Part shown: positions 54,270-62,495 of the stretch, piece by piece
Position numbering within the stretch: the stretch's first letter is position 1
Layout of the letters: every line of letters begins with the position of its first letter
Assembly: GCF_002592005.1 (NCBI RefSeq)
Contig: NZ_NVQF01000015.1
Location: 25,960-89,959 of the forward strand
Reading direction: 5' to 3'
DNA length: 64,000 nucleotides
From: Mycolicibacterium palauense
GTDB lineage: Bacteria > Actinomycetota > Actinomycetes > Mycobacteriales > Mycobacteriaceae
Notes under the pieces: model-generated
The model's input: only the letters and a program-made list of their open reading frames with translations
What the model was told of the DNA's origin: nothing
Database searches by the model: none
Translations under genes and position numbers: made by a program

Positions 54270-54704
54270 TCACTGCACCCGGCCGCGGCGCTGATCGGCC
54301 CAGGAGGTGATCCAGGAGGTGATGAGGTAGTAGGCGGGCACGCAGGCCCACACCACGGCCAGCGAAACCCACAAGCCCAGCGGATAGTCGCGGTCGACGA
54401 CCGTGGCGTTGTCGGGCTTGGCGCCCGGCCGGCCGTAGACGGGGATGGCCAGCAGCACCAGCACCGCCGAGCACAGCGCGGCCACCGTCACCGGGGTCCA
54501 CCACCTGCCGCGGACGACCCGCCGGGCCGTCCACCCCAGTGCCGCACTGAGCGGGGCGAAGACGAAGTCGTGCACCACCACCCCGACCCCGGCCCACACG
54601 GCGATCAGGACGATGGTGCGCGGCCGGAAGTCGAGGACCAGAGAGGCGCCGTAGGCGCCGAGGGCCACACCGGCCACGATCAGGGCCACCCGGAGCGCGG
54701 TCAC
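54270..54704 (-). CDS. Four-TM membrane protein of unknown function
   Basis: 144 residues, GTG 54704 overlapping the upstream oxidoreductase stop. TM helices at about 5-25 (VALIVAGVALGAYGASLVL), 28-50 (RTIVLIAVWAGVGVVVHDFVF), 70-90 (VTVAALCSAVLVLLAIPVYG) and 110-130 (LGLWVSLAVVWACVPAYYLI). No family is recognised. Its tight coupling to the molybdenum oxidoreductase suggests a partner subunit, but that is inference. Confidence 0.7.
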   Translation of the reverse strand: MTALRVALIVAGVALGAYGASLVLDFRPRTIVLIAVWAGVGVVVHDFVFAPLSAALGWTARRVVRGRWWTPVTVAALCSAVLVLLAIPVYGRPGAKPDNATVVDRDYPLGLWVSLAVVWACVPAYYLITSWITSWADQRRGRVQ

Positions 54705-55825
54705 GACAGCACCTCGATGCGCGAGAGCCACTTGGTCTGCAGCACCCCCGGCCGGGTGGGTGCGATCAGCCGGCACGGATAGCCGTGGTCGATGTGCAGG
54801 GGTTCGCCGTTGAGCTGCAGGGCGATCAACGTCTGCGCGTCGCGCGCGTGCCGGGCCGGCAGGGTCGTGCGCGAGTACGGGCCGGGCGGCTCCAGCGAGA
54901 TCATCCGCACGTCGGAGTCGGGGGAACCGCCGACGGCGGCCACCAGATCGGCCAGGACGACGCCGCTCCAGTCGGCCTCGGCGCTCCAGCCCTCCACACA
55001 CGCGATCGGCAGTCGGTGCGTGCTCTGCGGCATGGCCCGAAGCTGCTCGACGGAGAATTCCCGGCTCACCTCTCCGTTGGCGACCGTCAGCCGGTAGCCG
55101 GGGTCACGCGCACTGCGCAGCACCCGTGCCGCGGCCGCCGACCGGTTGATCGGCACGCCCTGCGGCCCGTCACCCGACCGCGGGGCCAGCACCGACACCG
55201 TGCGCAGCCACGGGATGGTCTGACCCGCGGTGACCAGCGTCGCCAACCCGGCCGCCAGGCCGGTGCCGTAGAGCACCGTGCGCCGTGAGGGTCCCACCGT
55301 CCCGCCGGTGGTGACATCGTCGAGCGGTTCGCCCAATGCCCGCCGGACCACCGGCAGCTTGACGCCGATGTGGACCAGGACGGCCCCGGCCGCGACGTAG
55401 GCCATCGCGTAGTGGGCGGTGGTGAAGAAGAACGGGAAGGCATACCACTGGGCGATGTTGAGCAGGCCCGTGGACAGCTGGAAGATCATCGCGGCGACCA
55501 GCACCAGGATCGAGAGCCGCTCCAGCTGGCGCACCACCCCGCCGAACACCGGGCGTTCGAAGAGCTTCGGCCATACCGACCACAGCTTGACCACCAGCAG
55601 CGGGATCGCCGCGATCCCGCTGATGACGTGCAGGCCCTGGGTGAATCGGTACAACCACACCGGGCGGGTGGGCCAGAAGAACCACGGCTGCGGATGCTGG
55701 ATGAAGTGGCTGATCAGGCCGGTCACCAGGCACACCGCCACCGCCACCCCCAGCCACACACCCAACCGGGCGGTGAGGGCGGTGCTGCGCAGGGGCGAGA
55801 AGCCGGCCCCGGGCGGGGTGCTCAT
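54701..55825 (-). CDS. Molybdopterin-dependent oxidoreductase fused to a cytochrome-b-like membrane domain
   Basis: 374 residues, ATG 55825. The N-terminal half (residues 20-190) has four to five TM helices with His residues in typical spots (GLHVISGIAAIPLLVVKLW, TTAHYAMAYVAAGAVLVHIGV), like a diheme cytochrome b subunit. The C-terminal half is a sulfite-oxidase/YedY-type Moco domain with PIACVEGWSAEADWSGVVLADL (Moco Cys at about residue 276), SLEPPGPYS and the ending HGYPCRLIAPTRPGVLQTKW. Electrons from the Moco site may pass to the membrane quinones through the heme domain. Substrate unknown. Confidence 0.8.
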   Translation of the reverse strand: MSTPPGAGFSPLRSTALTARLGVWLGVAVAVCLVTGLISHFIQHPQPWFFWPTRPVWLYRFTQGLHVISGIAAIPLLVVKLWSVWPKLFERPVFGGVVRQLERLSILVLVAAMIFQLSTGLLNIAQWYAFPFFFTTAHYAMAYVAAGAVLVHIGVKLPVVRRALGEPLDDVTTGGTVGPSRRTVLYGTGLAAGLATLVTAGQTIPWLRTVSVLAPRSGDGPQGVPINRSAAAARVLRSARDPGYRLTVANGEVSREFSVEQLRAMPQSTHRLPIACVEGWSAEADWSGVVLADLVAAVGGSPDSDVRMISLEPPGPYSRTTLPARHARDAQTLIALQLNGEPLHIDHGYPCRLIAPTRPGVLQTKWLSRIEVLS

Positions 55826-55932
55826 CGCGATCCGGATCCGTCGGCGACGGGCCGCTTCTGGCGTGGTTGCATACCGCCATGGTGTCCGGCCCGGGGCCGG
55901 CCGTTACAGGGATCCGGCGGGACGGTCACAGA

Positions 55933-56085
55933 ACCGTCAGGACCGCGACACCGTCAGGACCGCGACACCGTCAGGCCCGCGACACCGTCAGGCCCGCGAC
56001 ACCGTCAGGCCCGCGACACCGTCAGGCCCGCGACACCGTCAGGCCCGCGACACCGTCAGGCCCGCGACACCGTCAGGACCGCGCC
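55933..56085. repeat. Minisatellite: nine tandem copies of a 17-bp unit
   Basis: Unit accgtcaggcccgcgac. Copies 3-8 are identical; copies 1, 2 and 9 have gac instead of ccc in the middle (gga c), and copy 9 ends differently. The array lies between the start of the molybdenum oxidoreductase gene and the stop of the kinase gene. Just before it an inverted repeat gacggt-cacaga-accgtc (55921-55938) shares the first unit. There are no spacers, so it is not CRISPR. The perfect identity of the central copies suggests recent expansion. Confidence 0.95.
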
Positions 56086-56089
56086 GCCC

Positions 56090-57352
56090 TCAGCCCTTTT
56101 TCGAGTTGCCCTTCCCGTTCCCGTTGCTGTGGCCGTTGCCCCTGCCATTGCCGTTGCCCGCGCCGTTGCCCGCGCCGTTGTCCGCGCCGTTGCCCCCGCC
56201 CTGGACCTCGTCCCACTCCGGGGGCGCCACGGTGACCGCGCTGGGCGGAGCCGGCGCCGCGGGGGACGGGGGCGTCGTCGCGGCAGTCGACACGGTCGTG
56301 GTGACCCCGGCGGGCGTCGGTGCGGGGGTGCCCGAGGAGGACTCCATCGCCATGGCCAGCACGGAGACCGTCAGCGCGGCGAGCACCGCGGCGGCGGTCA
56401 GCGCCACGCGGGTGCGTCCGGAGAACCGTCGTTTCCCCGGCGCGGCCGCCGGGTGGGTGGTCGCCGGTGGTAGCGGCTCGGCCAGGATCCGGGTGTTCGG
56501 CCGCGGTGCCGCCCCCGCGACCGGGGCCGCCGCCAGTGCGCTGCGGTCGCCGTTGAGCGCGGCGCGCATCTGTGCGGCGTCGGTGAAGCGCTGACCCGGA
56601 TCGCGCGTCATCGCCCGGTCGATGACGGTGGCGACCAGCGGGTCGAGGTCGGGGCGCAGTGCACGCAGCGGCGGCGGCGGATCATCGGCGATCGCCCGGG
56701 TCAGCGCGACGGGAGATTCCTGCGGGAAGGCGCGCCGGGCGAGCACCGCCTCGTATCCCACCACCCCGACCGCGTAGAGGTCGTCCGCCGCCGAAGCGGG
56801 GGCGCCGGAGAGGCGTTCGGGGCTCATGTAGCACATGGTGCCCACGACCTGACCGGTCACCGTCAACGCGGTGTCGCCGCTCTTGGCGATGCCGAAGTCG
56901 CCGACTTTCATCGTGTCACCGGTCGCCGAGACCAGGATGTTTGCCGGTTTGATGTCACGGTGCAGCAGACCGGCGCGGTGAGCGGCGGCCAATGCGGCCA
57001 GCACGTCGTTGAGTACCGCGCGCACCTGCCACGACGGCATCGGGCCGGCCGCGACGACGTCGGCCAGCGTCCGACCGGGCAGCCGCTCCATCACCAGGAA
57101 CGGAACGCCGTCGTGCTCGCCGGAGTCGTAGACGGCCACGACGTTGGGATGCGAGAGCGTCGCCGCCGCGCGCGCCTCGTGCGCGAAACGTTGCCGAAGG
57201 TCGGGCCGCGTCGTGAGCATCGGGTGCAGCAGCTTGATCGCGACCGGTCGATCCAGCCGGGTGTCCCATCCGTCGCGGACCTCGGCCATCCCGCCCTGGC
57301 CCAGCAGACCGCGGATCTCGTATCGATCCACGAGCAGGTCGCGGTCGGTCAT
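56090..57352 (-). CDS. Membrane serine/threonine protein kinase (PknB/PknF-like) with Gly/Asn-rich tail
   Basis: 420 residues from ATG 57352. Intact kinase domain (8-265): GQGGMA glycine loop (19-24), Lys40 (PVAIK), HRDIKPANIL (131-140), DFG at 152-154, SPERL for APE. One TM helix (VALTAAAVLAALTVSVLAMAM) near residue 318. The short outer part is Thr/Pro/Ala-rich and ends with a low-complexity tail of Gly, Asn and Lys (GGGNGADNGAGNGAGNGN). It is a sensor kinase with no folded ectodomain visible. Start near divergent NDH-2 gene. Confidence 0.88.
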   Translation of the reverse strand: MTDRDLLVDRYEIRGLLGQGGMAEVRDGWDTRLDRPVAIKLLHPMLTTRPDLRQRFAHEARAAATLSHPNVVAVYDSGEHDGVPFLVMERLPGRTLADVVAAGPMPSWQVRAVLNDVLAALAAAHRAGLLHRDIKPANILVSATGDTMKVGDFGIAKSGDTALTVTGQVVGTMCYMSPERLSGAPASAADDLYAVGVVGYEAVLARRAFPQESPVALTRAIADDPPPPLRALRPDLDPLVATVIDRAMTRDPGQRFTDAAQMRAALNGDRSALAAAPVAGAAPRPNTRILAEPLPPATTHPAAAPGKRRFSGRTRVALTAAAVLAALTVSVLAMAMESSSGTPAPTPAGVTTTVSTAATTPPSPAAPAPPSAVTVAPPEWDEVQGGGNGADNGAGNGAGNGNGRGNGHSNGNGKGNSKKG

Positions 57353-57445
57353 GGTGGCTAAGGTAGCCGCTCCTCCCGCGGCGCAAACCCCGGCCATCGG
57401 CCGAGGCGGTGTACCCGGGCCTTTCGGCGGCTACCCTCAACTCCG

Positions 57446-58783
57446 ATGAACACCGGACGGCCGAAGGTACTGATCGTCGGGGGCGGGTTCGGCGGACTGT
57501 TCTGCGCGCGCCGGCTCGGCGACGCCGAGGTCGATGTCACGCTGCTCGACCGCGCCGCGGCCCACGTCTTCCAGCCGCTGCTGTACCAGTGCGCGACCGG
57601 CACCCTGAGCATCGGCCAGATCAGCCGGTCACTTCGCGAGGAACTGGCCCACCACGGCAACGTCACCACGCTGCTGGGCGAGGCGGTCGGTCTCGACCCG
57701 CAGGCGCGCTGCCTGACCGCGCGCCGCCCCGACGAGTCCACCTTCACCCTCGACTACGACGTGCTGATCCTCGCGGCGGGGATGCGCCAGTCCTACTTCG
57801 GCAACACCGAGTTCGCCCAGTGGGCACCCGGGATGAAGACCCTCGACGACGCGCTGACCATCCGGCGCCGCCTCTACGCGGCATTCGAGATCGCCGAGAC
57901 GCTGCCGCCCGGGCCGGACCGGGATGCGTGGCTGACCTTCGCGGTAGCCGGCGCCGGCCCGACGGGGGTGGAGCTGGCCGGCCAGATCCGGGAGATGGCC
58001 ACCCGCGCGCTGGCCAACGAGTTCCACAGCATCGAGCCGCGGGAGGCCCGGGTCATGCTGTTCGACGGCGGCGACCGGGTGCTCAAGACGTTCGCCCCGA
58101 GGCTGTCGGGCAAGGCGGCACGCACCCTGCAGCGCCTGGGAGTGGAGCTGCACTTCGGGGTGCACGTCACCGATGTCCGGCGTGAGGGGATCACCGTCAC
58201 CCCGAAGTCCGGGGGCGCCAGCGAGTGCTATGCGGCCCGCACGGTGCTGTGGACCGCGGGGGTCGAGGCGGTGCCGTTCGCCCGCCGGGCCGCCGAGGCG
58301 CTGGGCGCCGGTGCCGACCGGGCGGGCCGCATCGCCGTGGAGGCCGACCTGTCGGTGGCCGGGCACCCCGAGGTGTTCGTCGTCGGGGATCTCGCCGGCC
58401 GCGACGACCTGCCCGGGGTGGCCGAAAACGCCATGCAGGGCGGACTGCACGTGGCCGAGTGCATTCGCCGCGACCTCGCCGGCGAGGAACGCCGGCCCTA
58501 CCGCTACCGGGATCTCGGGTCGGCCGCCTACATCTGCCGCGGCAGCGCGCTGCTGCAGGCGGGGCCGGTCAAGCTGTCCGGTCCGCTCGGCTGGATCGGG
58601 TGGGGGTTCATCCACATCGCGTTCCTGACCGGCCTGCGAAACCGGTTCAGCACGGTCGGTTCCTGGCTGATGACCATTGCGCGGGCACGGCGCAGCGACC
58701 GAACCTTCATCCTGGGCAGCCCGAACACCCCCGACCAGCCCTACACGTGGTCACAGCTGCGCTCGTCCGACGGCGAGTCCTGA
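57446..58783 (+). CDS. Type II NADH dehydrogenase-like NAD(P)/FAD oxidoreductase
   Basis: 445 residues. FAD motif VLIVGGGFGGLFCARRL (residues 8-24) and NAD motif FAVAGAGPTGVELAGQIREM (about residues 170-189). The quinone-site segment AENAMQGGLHVAEC and the C-terminal membrane-binding amphipathic helix (LGWIGWGFIHIAFLTGLRNRF) fit NDH-2, which passes electrons from NADH to menaquinone without pumping protons. It is the main NADH oxidase of mycobacteria; a second or divergent copy may exist elsewhere. The start has no obvious ribosome site. Confidence 0.87.
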   Translation: MNTGRPKVLIVGGGFGGLFCARRLGDAEVDVTLLDRAAAHVFQPLLYQCATGTLSIGQISRSLREELAHHGNVTTLLGEAVGLDPQARCLTARRPDESTFTLDYDVLILAAGMRQSYFGNTEFAQWAPGMKTLDDALTIRRRLYAAFEIAETLPPGPDRDAWLTFAVAGAGPTGVELAGQIREMATRALANEFHSIEPREARVMLFDGGDRVLKTFAPRLSGKAARTLQRLGVELHFGVHVTDVRREGITVTPKSGGASECYAARTVLWTAGVEAVPFARRAAEALGAGADRAGRIAVEADLSVAGHPEVFVVGDLAGRDDLPGVAENAMQGGLHVAECIRRDLAGEERRPYRYRDLGSAAYICRGSALLQAGPVKLSGPLGWIGWGFIHIAFLTGLRNRFSTVGSWLMTIARARRSDRTFILGSPNTPDQPYTWSQLRSSDGES

Positions 58784-58821
58784 GACCGCTGCGGGCACCC
58801 GGTGGGTTCCCGGTGGACCTG

Positions 58822-58848
58822 CTCGTAGGCTCATCCTCGTAGGCTCAT
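58822..58848. repeat. Two direct copies of ctcgtaggctcat
   Basis: A 13-bp sequence occurs twice, 1 bp apart, just before the ATG of the BrkB-like gene at 58854. It may hold an overlapping ribosome site or simply be slippage. Confidence 0.6.
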
Positions 58849-58853
58849 AGCTG

Positions 58854-59888
58854 ATGGACCCGGACCGCGATCGACCCGCGCCGTGGTCACGCGCCGGTGA
58901 GCTCGTCACCTCCACCCGCCGGACGCTGCGCCGCCGCGGCCTGCTGTTCCTGGCGCGTTCGCCGCGGCCGGTGCAGCAGATGTGGCGGCTGACCGAACGC
59001 ACCGCCCGCGAGACGATCGACGACCGGGTGCCCGGACTCGCCGCCGAAGTGGCGCTGTTCACCCTGATTTCGCTGCCGGCGCTGTTGTTGGTCATTCTCG
59101 GATCGTTCGGGTTCATCGCCGCGGCCCTGGGCCCCGACGGTCTGCAGGAGATGAATCGCCTGGTTCTCGATGTGCCGCAGTCGTTTCTGTCCGACCGCAC
59201 CTTCAACACCTATGAGCGGGTGGCGATGACGGCCATGGAACAGCAGCGCGGCAGCGTGGTGTCGCTGGCCGCCGCGCTGAGCCTGTGGACGGGTTCGCGG
59301 GCGGTGAACCGCTACCTGGAGACGATCACCATCGCCTACGACGTTCCGCCCCGCCCGGCGTGGCGACGCCGGCTGGTGGCACTGGCGCTGACCGTGGGCG
59401 GTCTGGTGGGCGCCGTGGCGATCCTGCCGCCGCTGGTCGCCGGCGAACGCCTGGTCGAATGGCTGGTCCCCGACGCCGTGGCCGACGCCACCCTGCGGGT
59501 GGCCGGCGTGCTGTTCTGGCCCGGGCTGATCCTGCTCATCGTCATCGGCCTGGCCACCACGTACCACATCGGCGTCCCGTGGCGGACACCGTGGCGGCGG
59601 GACTTCCCCGGCGCGGTGCTGGCGATGGTGCTGTGGCTCGGCGCGTCGGCGGGGCTGCGCGCCTATCTGGACATGACCCTCAGCGGCGGCGGTGTCTATT
59701 CTCAGCTGGCGGTGCCGATCGCGGTGGTGCTGTGGCTGTATCTGACCGCGTTCGCGGTTCTGCTCGGCGCGGAGCTGAACGCCGAGATCGAGAAGATGTG
59801 GCCCCACCGGGAACACCCCTGGCGGCTGCCGTGGCGGGGTTTTCGCCGCTCCGCTGCCCGGGAGCCGGAGGCCGACGCCGGGACCTGA
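58854..59888 (+). CDS. YihY/BrkB family inner-membrane protein
   Basis: 344 residues. It has six TM helices and conserved family segments: RVPGLAAEVALFTLISLPALLLVILG, SLWTGSRAVNRYLETITIAYDV (GxxA...NR region), LRAYLDMTLSGGGVYSQLAVPIAVVLWLYLTAFAVLLGAELNAEIEKMW, here cited by parts (LLGAELNAEIEKMW). Family proteins are of uncertain role, once called ribonuclease BN by mistake; they are now viewed as membrane or lipid-related proteins. Confidence 0.87.
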   Translation: MDPDRDRPAPWSRAGELVTSTRRTLRRRGLLFLARSPRPVQQMWRLTERTARETIDDRVPGLAAEVALFTLISLPALLLVILGSFGFIAAALGPDGLQEMNRLVLDVPQSFLSDRTFNTYERVAMTAMEQQRGSVVSLAAALSLWTGSRAVNRYLETITIAYDVPPRPAWRRRLVALALTVGGLVGAVAILPPLVAGERLVEWLVPDAVADATLRVAGVLFWPGLILLIVIGLATTYHIGVPWRTPWRRDFPGAVLAMVLWLGASAGLRAYLDMTLSGGGVYSQLAVPIAVVLWLYLTAFAVLLGAELNAEIEKMWPHREHPWRLPWRGFRRSAAREPEADAGT

Positions 59889-59958
59889 CCGCTTGTCCCC
59901 CGCGGGATGCACTGGTTACGTCGGGCGGTGCGGGCGTCCTGACGGCGCCCGCTCGGCT

Positions 59959-60198
59959 GTGACGCGACGACGGATGGTCAGACGCGAACTGCCCGCCACG
60001 GTGTGGCGCTGCAAGGGCGTCATCCGCGTACCCGGGTCCGACACGCCCCACGCGTTGCAGGTGGTGGGCAGGCGGTGCGAGATCGTCGCGCTCGCTCCCG
60101 GGGCCGTGGCGCCGGGCGCCGGGGGCCAGGTGGTGGCGATCGGACGCGGCATCGACCCCACGCTGCTCGATCGCCTGTTCGCCGCTTGCCTCGTCTGA
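59959..60198 (+). CDS. CobW C-terminal-like domain protein (fragment or standalone)
   Basis: 79 residues from GTG 59959 (other starts at 59893 and 59974 are possible). The sequence LPATVWRCKGVIRVPGSD, then HALQVVGRRCEIVALAPG and GGQVVAIGRGIDPTLLDRLFAACL matches the C-terminal domain of CobW/COG0523 GTPases, normally attached to an N-terminal G domain that is not found here. It may be a truncated pseudogene or an independently used small metal-chaperone module. No ribosome site is clear. Confidence 0.55.
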   Translation: MTRRRMVRRELPATVWRCKGVIRVPGSDTPHALQVVGRRCEIVALAPGAVAPGAGGQVVAIGRGIDPTLLDRLFAACLV

Positions 60199-60232
60199 CC
60201 CCGACCCGCGGACCCGCCGTTAGGGTGCAGCC

Positions 60233-61006
60233 ATGAGTCTCGTCACCTATGAGCTGGACGACCACGTCGCCACCATCACGCTGAACCGGCCCGAGGCACG
60301 CAACGCCATCAACGGTGCGCTGCGCACCGATCTCAATGCGGCCTGGGACCGGTTCCGCGACGACGAGGACGCCTGGGTGGGCATCCTGACCGCGGCCGGG
60401 GACGTCTTCTGCGCCGGGGGTGATCTCAAGGACGGCGAGGGCTCGGTGGGCACGTTCGGCGGTACCTTCTGGGAGAAGCCCACGATCAACTCCTTCGAAT
60501 CGGGTATGGAGCTCTTCAAGCCCACGATCGCCGCCGTGCACGGCCCGTGCATCGGCTACGGGCTGACCGGGGTGCTGTTCTGCGACTTCGTCATCGCCAG
60601 TACCGAGGCCAGCTTCCGGTTCCCGGAGGTGTCTCTCGGGGTGCCCACCATCGTGGGCGCGATCCGCCTGCCCCACCGGGTGGGCTGGTCCAACGCGATG
60701 GAACTGCTGCTGACCGGCAAGCCGGTCGACGCCGAGCGGGCCAAGGAGATGGGCCTGATCTGGAGGCTGGTGGAACCGCACGAGTTGCAGGAGCAGGCCC
60801 GTGCCTGGGCCAGAACCCTGACCGAGGCGGCCCCGCTGGCCCAGCGGGCGACCAAGGAGGTGGCTTGGCGCACCGCCGACATGGGCTGGATCGAATCGGT
60901 GCGCTTCGGCGAGACCATGCGCAAGGTGGCCGGCGCGACCGAGGACGTCGCCGAGGGGCTCTCGGCCTGGCGGGAGCGGCGCCCGCCGCGGTGGCGGGGC
61001 CGGTAG
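60233..61006 (+). CDS. Enoyl-CoA hydratase/isomerase family protein
   Basis: 257 residues, the standard crotonase length. HVATITLNRPEARNAIN at the start, GDVFCAGGDLKDGEG (first oxyanion hole), and FKPTIAAVHGPCIGYGLTGVLFCDFVIAS (second, located at about residue 95), with FPEVSLGVPTIVGAIRLP following. The acidic catalytic residues of hydratases are not both evident, so isomerase or other crotonase chemistry is possible. Its partner genes are unrelated neighbours, so it is probably a single transcription unit. Confidence 0.87.
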   Translation: MSLVTYELDDHVATITLNRPEARNAINGALRTDLNAAWDRFRDDEDAWVGILTAAGDVFCAGGDLKDGEGSVGTFGGTFWEKPTINSFESGMELFKPTIAAVHGPCIGYGLTGVLFCDFVIASTEASFRFPEVSLGVPTIVGAIRLPHRVGWSNAMELLLTGKPVDAERAKEMGLIWRLVEPHELQEQARAWARTLTEAAPLAQRATKEVAWRTADMGWIESVRFGETMRKVAGATEDVAEGLSAWRERRPPRWRGR

Positions 61007-61033
61007 GGCCGCGCCGGGCTGCTAGTCGTGCTG

Positions 61034-61414
61034 CTAGTCGGGGAGATCGTCGAGGAGATCACGGAAGCGTGCCGCGGCGTAGACGGTGGCGCCGGCCTGC
61101 CGGACCCGCCGCGCGAGCGTGGCATCCGAGGTCACCACGGTCAGCTCGTCCGGGCGCTCGTCGGATTCGACCAGCCGGACGATCTCGTCGTCGGCGGAGT
61201 CGGCCGCCGCCGCCGGCGCGTGGCGGATCGTGATCACCGAGGATGAGATCGGCGGTGACATCGGGTGCTCGAAGACCACCGTGACCGGCTGCCGCTCGGC
61301 GGCCGACCACTGTTCGAGGCGGCCGACCAGGCGTGTCAGCGCCGCCCTGCGGTTGCGCCACCAGCCGTCCGGGCGTGTTCCGATCACATTCATCGCATCG
61401 ACGATCCACCGCAT
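61034..61414 (-). CDS. NYN domain (YacP-like) RNase
   Basis: 126 residues from ATG 61414. The PIN-like/NYN nuclease fold has WIVDAMNVIGTRPDGWW at the start (first metal Asp and Asn), VTVVFEH in the middle, and ADDEIVRLVES and LTVVTSDATLARRVRQAGATV towards the end, with the conserved Asp set. Such proteins act in RNA processing or decay. It is convergent with the crotonase gene and divergent from the hydrolase gene. Confidence 0.85.
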   Translation of the reverse strand: MRWIVDAMNVIGTRPDGWWRNRRAALTRLVGRLEQWSAAERQPVTVVFEHPMSPPISSSVITIRHAPAAAADSADDEIVRLVESDERPDELTVVTSDATLARRVRQAGATVYAAARFRDLLDDLPD

Positions 61415-61511
61415 CCGCCGACGGTACGACGCGGCGACGCCGGCCACGTCACATCGTTGTCACATCCTTGGTTCGGCTGTGCGTGTTCACATGTCGTGTC
61501 AGGGTGTGCGG

Positions 61512-62495
61512 ATGGACCTCTTCACCGAATGGCGATCCGGCGGAAGCGAACTGCGGTGGCGCTCGACGACGCCGTCCAACCGGGGCGCCGAGGTGACGGT
61601 GTTCGCCCGGCGTGCGGGCACTCCCGGTGCGCCGGCTCTGGTATGTGTGCACGGGTTCCCCACCTCGAGCTTCGACTTCGGGCAGCTGACCCGGCAGCTG
61701 GGCGGCGAGTTCGACATCCACCTGTTGGACTTCCCCGGTTACGGCCTCTCGGACAAGCCGCCGGCACCCTACGAGTACTCGCTGTACGACGATGCCCGAC
61801 TGCTGGTGCACGCCATCACCGAGCGGTGGGCCCTGCGCGACTACACGATGCTCACCCACGACCGCGGGGACAGCGTGGGCATGATCGCACTGGAGTTGTT
61901 GACCGCCGAGTATCCGGGGTCGCTGCCCGCGCAGCTGATCATCACCAACGGCAACGTCTACCTGCCGCTGTCGAATCTGACCGCGTTCCAGCGCGCCCTG
62001 CTCGACGACACCACCGCACGCGCCACCGCGGCGGCGGTGACCCCCGAGATGCTCGCCGCGGGTCTGGGTCAGAGCGCGTTCATGCCCCGCCGGGCGGCGG
62101 ACGACCCCGAAATCATCGCGCTGGCACAGCTGTTCGCTCACCACGACGGTGTCGCGGTGCTGCCCGACACGATCCGGTACCTGCACGAACGGGCCGCCGG
62201 GGAGACCGGGTGGCTGGAGTCGCTGGCGCGCAGCGGTGTGGATACCACCCTGGTGTGGGGGTTGCACGACACCATCGCCCCGCTGCGGGTCGCCAGCCAC
62301 GTCTGGCACGGTTACCTCCGGGACAAGCCCGGACGCAACCGGTTCTGGGTTCTACCCGGCGCGGACCACTACCCGCAGTGCGATGCGCCCGCGCAGCTCG
62401 CCGATCTTGTCCGCCTGACCCGCGACGAGGTCCAGCTGACGTTCCAGACTCTCGGTGATCGGCCCGACGGCGCCGTCCTGGTGGAGTACACCTAA
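61512..62495 (+). CDS. Alpha/beta hydrolase, haloalkane dehalogenase/epoxide hydrolase-like
   Basis: 327 residues, ATG 61512. VHGFPTSSFDFGQL has the oxyanion-hole HGxP; the nucleophile elbow reads LTHDRGDSVG with Asp117 in the position where dehalogenases and epoxide hydrolases carry their nucleophile (HDWG), Trp replaced by Arg. The last His lies in GADHYPQCDAP at about residue 287. The lid region follows residue 150. It could hydrolyse epoxides, halides or esters. The last 4 bp overlap the convergent FMO gene. Confidence 0.83.
   Translation: MDLFTEWRSGGSELRWRSTTPSNRGAEVTVFARRAGTPGAPALVCVHGFPTSSFDFGQLTRQLGGEFDIHLLDFPGYGLSDKPPAPYEYSLYDDARLLVHAITERWALRDYTMLTHDRGDSVGMIALELLTAEYPGSLPAQLIITNGNVYLPLSNLTAFQRALLDDTTARATAAAVTPEMLAAGLGQSAFMPRRAADDPEIIALAQLFAHHDGVAVLPDTIRYLHERAAGETGWLESLARSGVDTTLVWGLHDTIAPLRVASHVWHGYLRDKPGRNRFWVLPGADHYPQCDAPAQLADLVRLTRDEVQLTFQTLGDRPDGAVLVEYT

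Noticed and set aside
55933..56085. CRISPR array
   Set aside because: The repeats are directly adjacent with no spacers and no cas genes are present.
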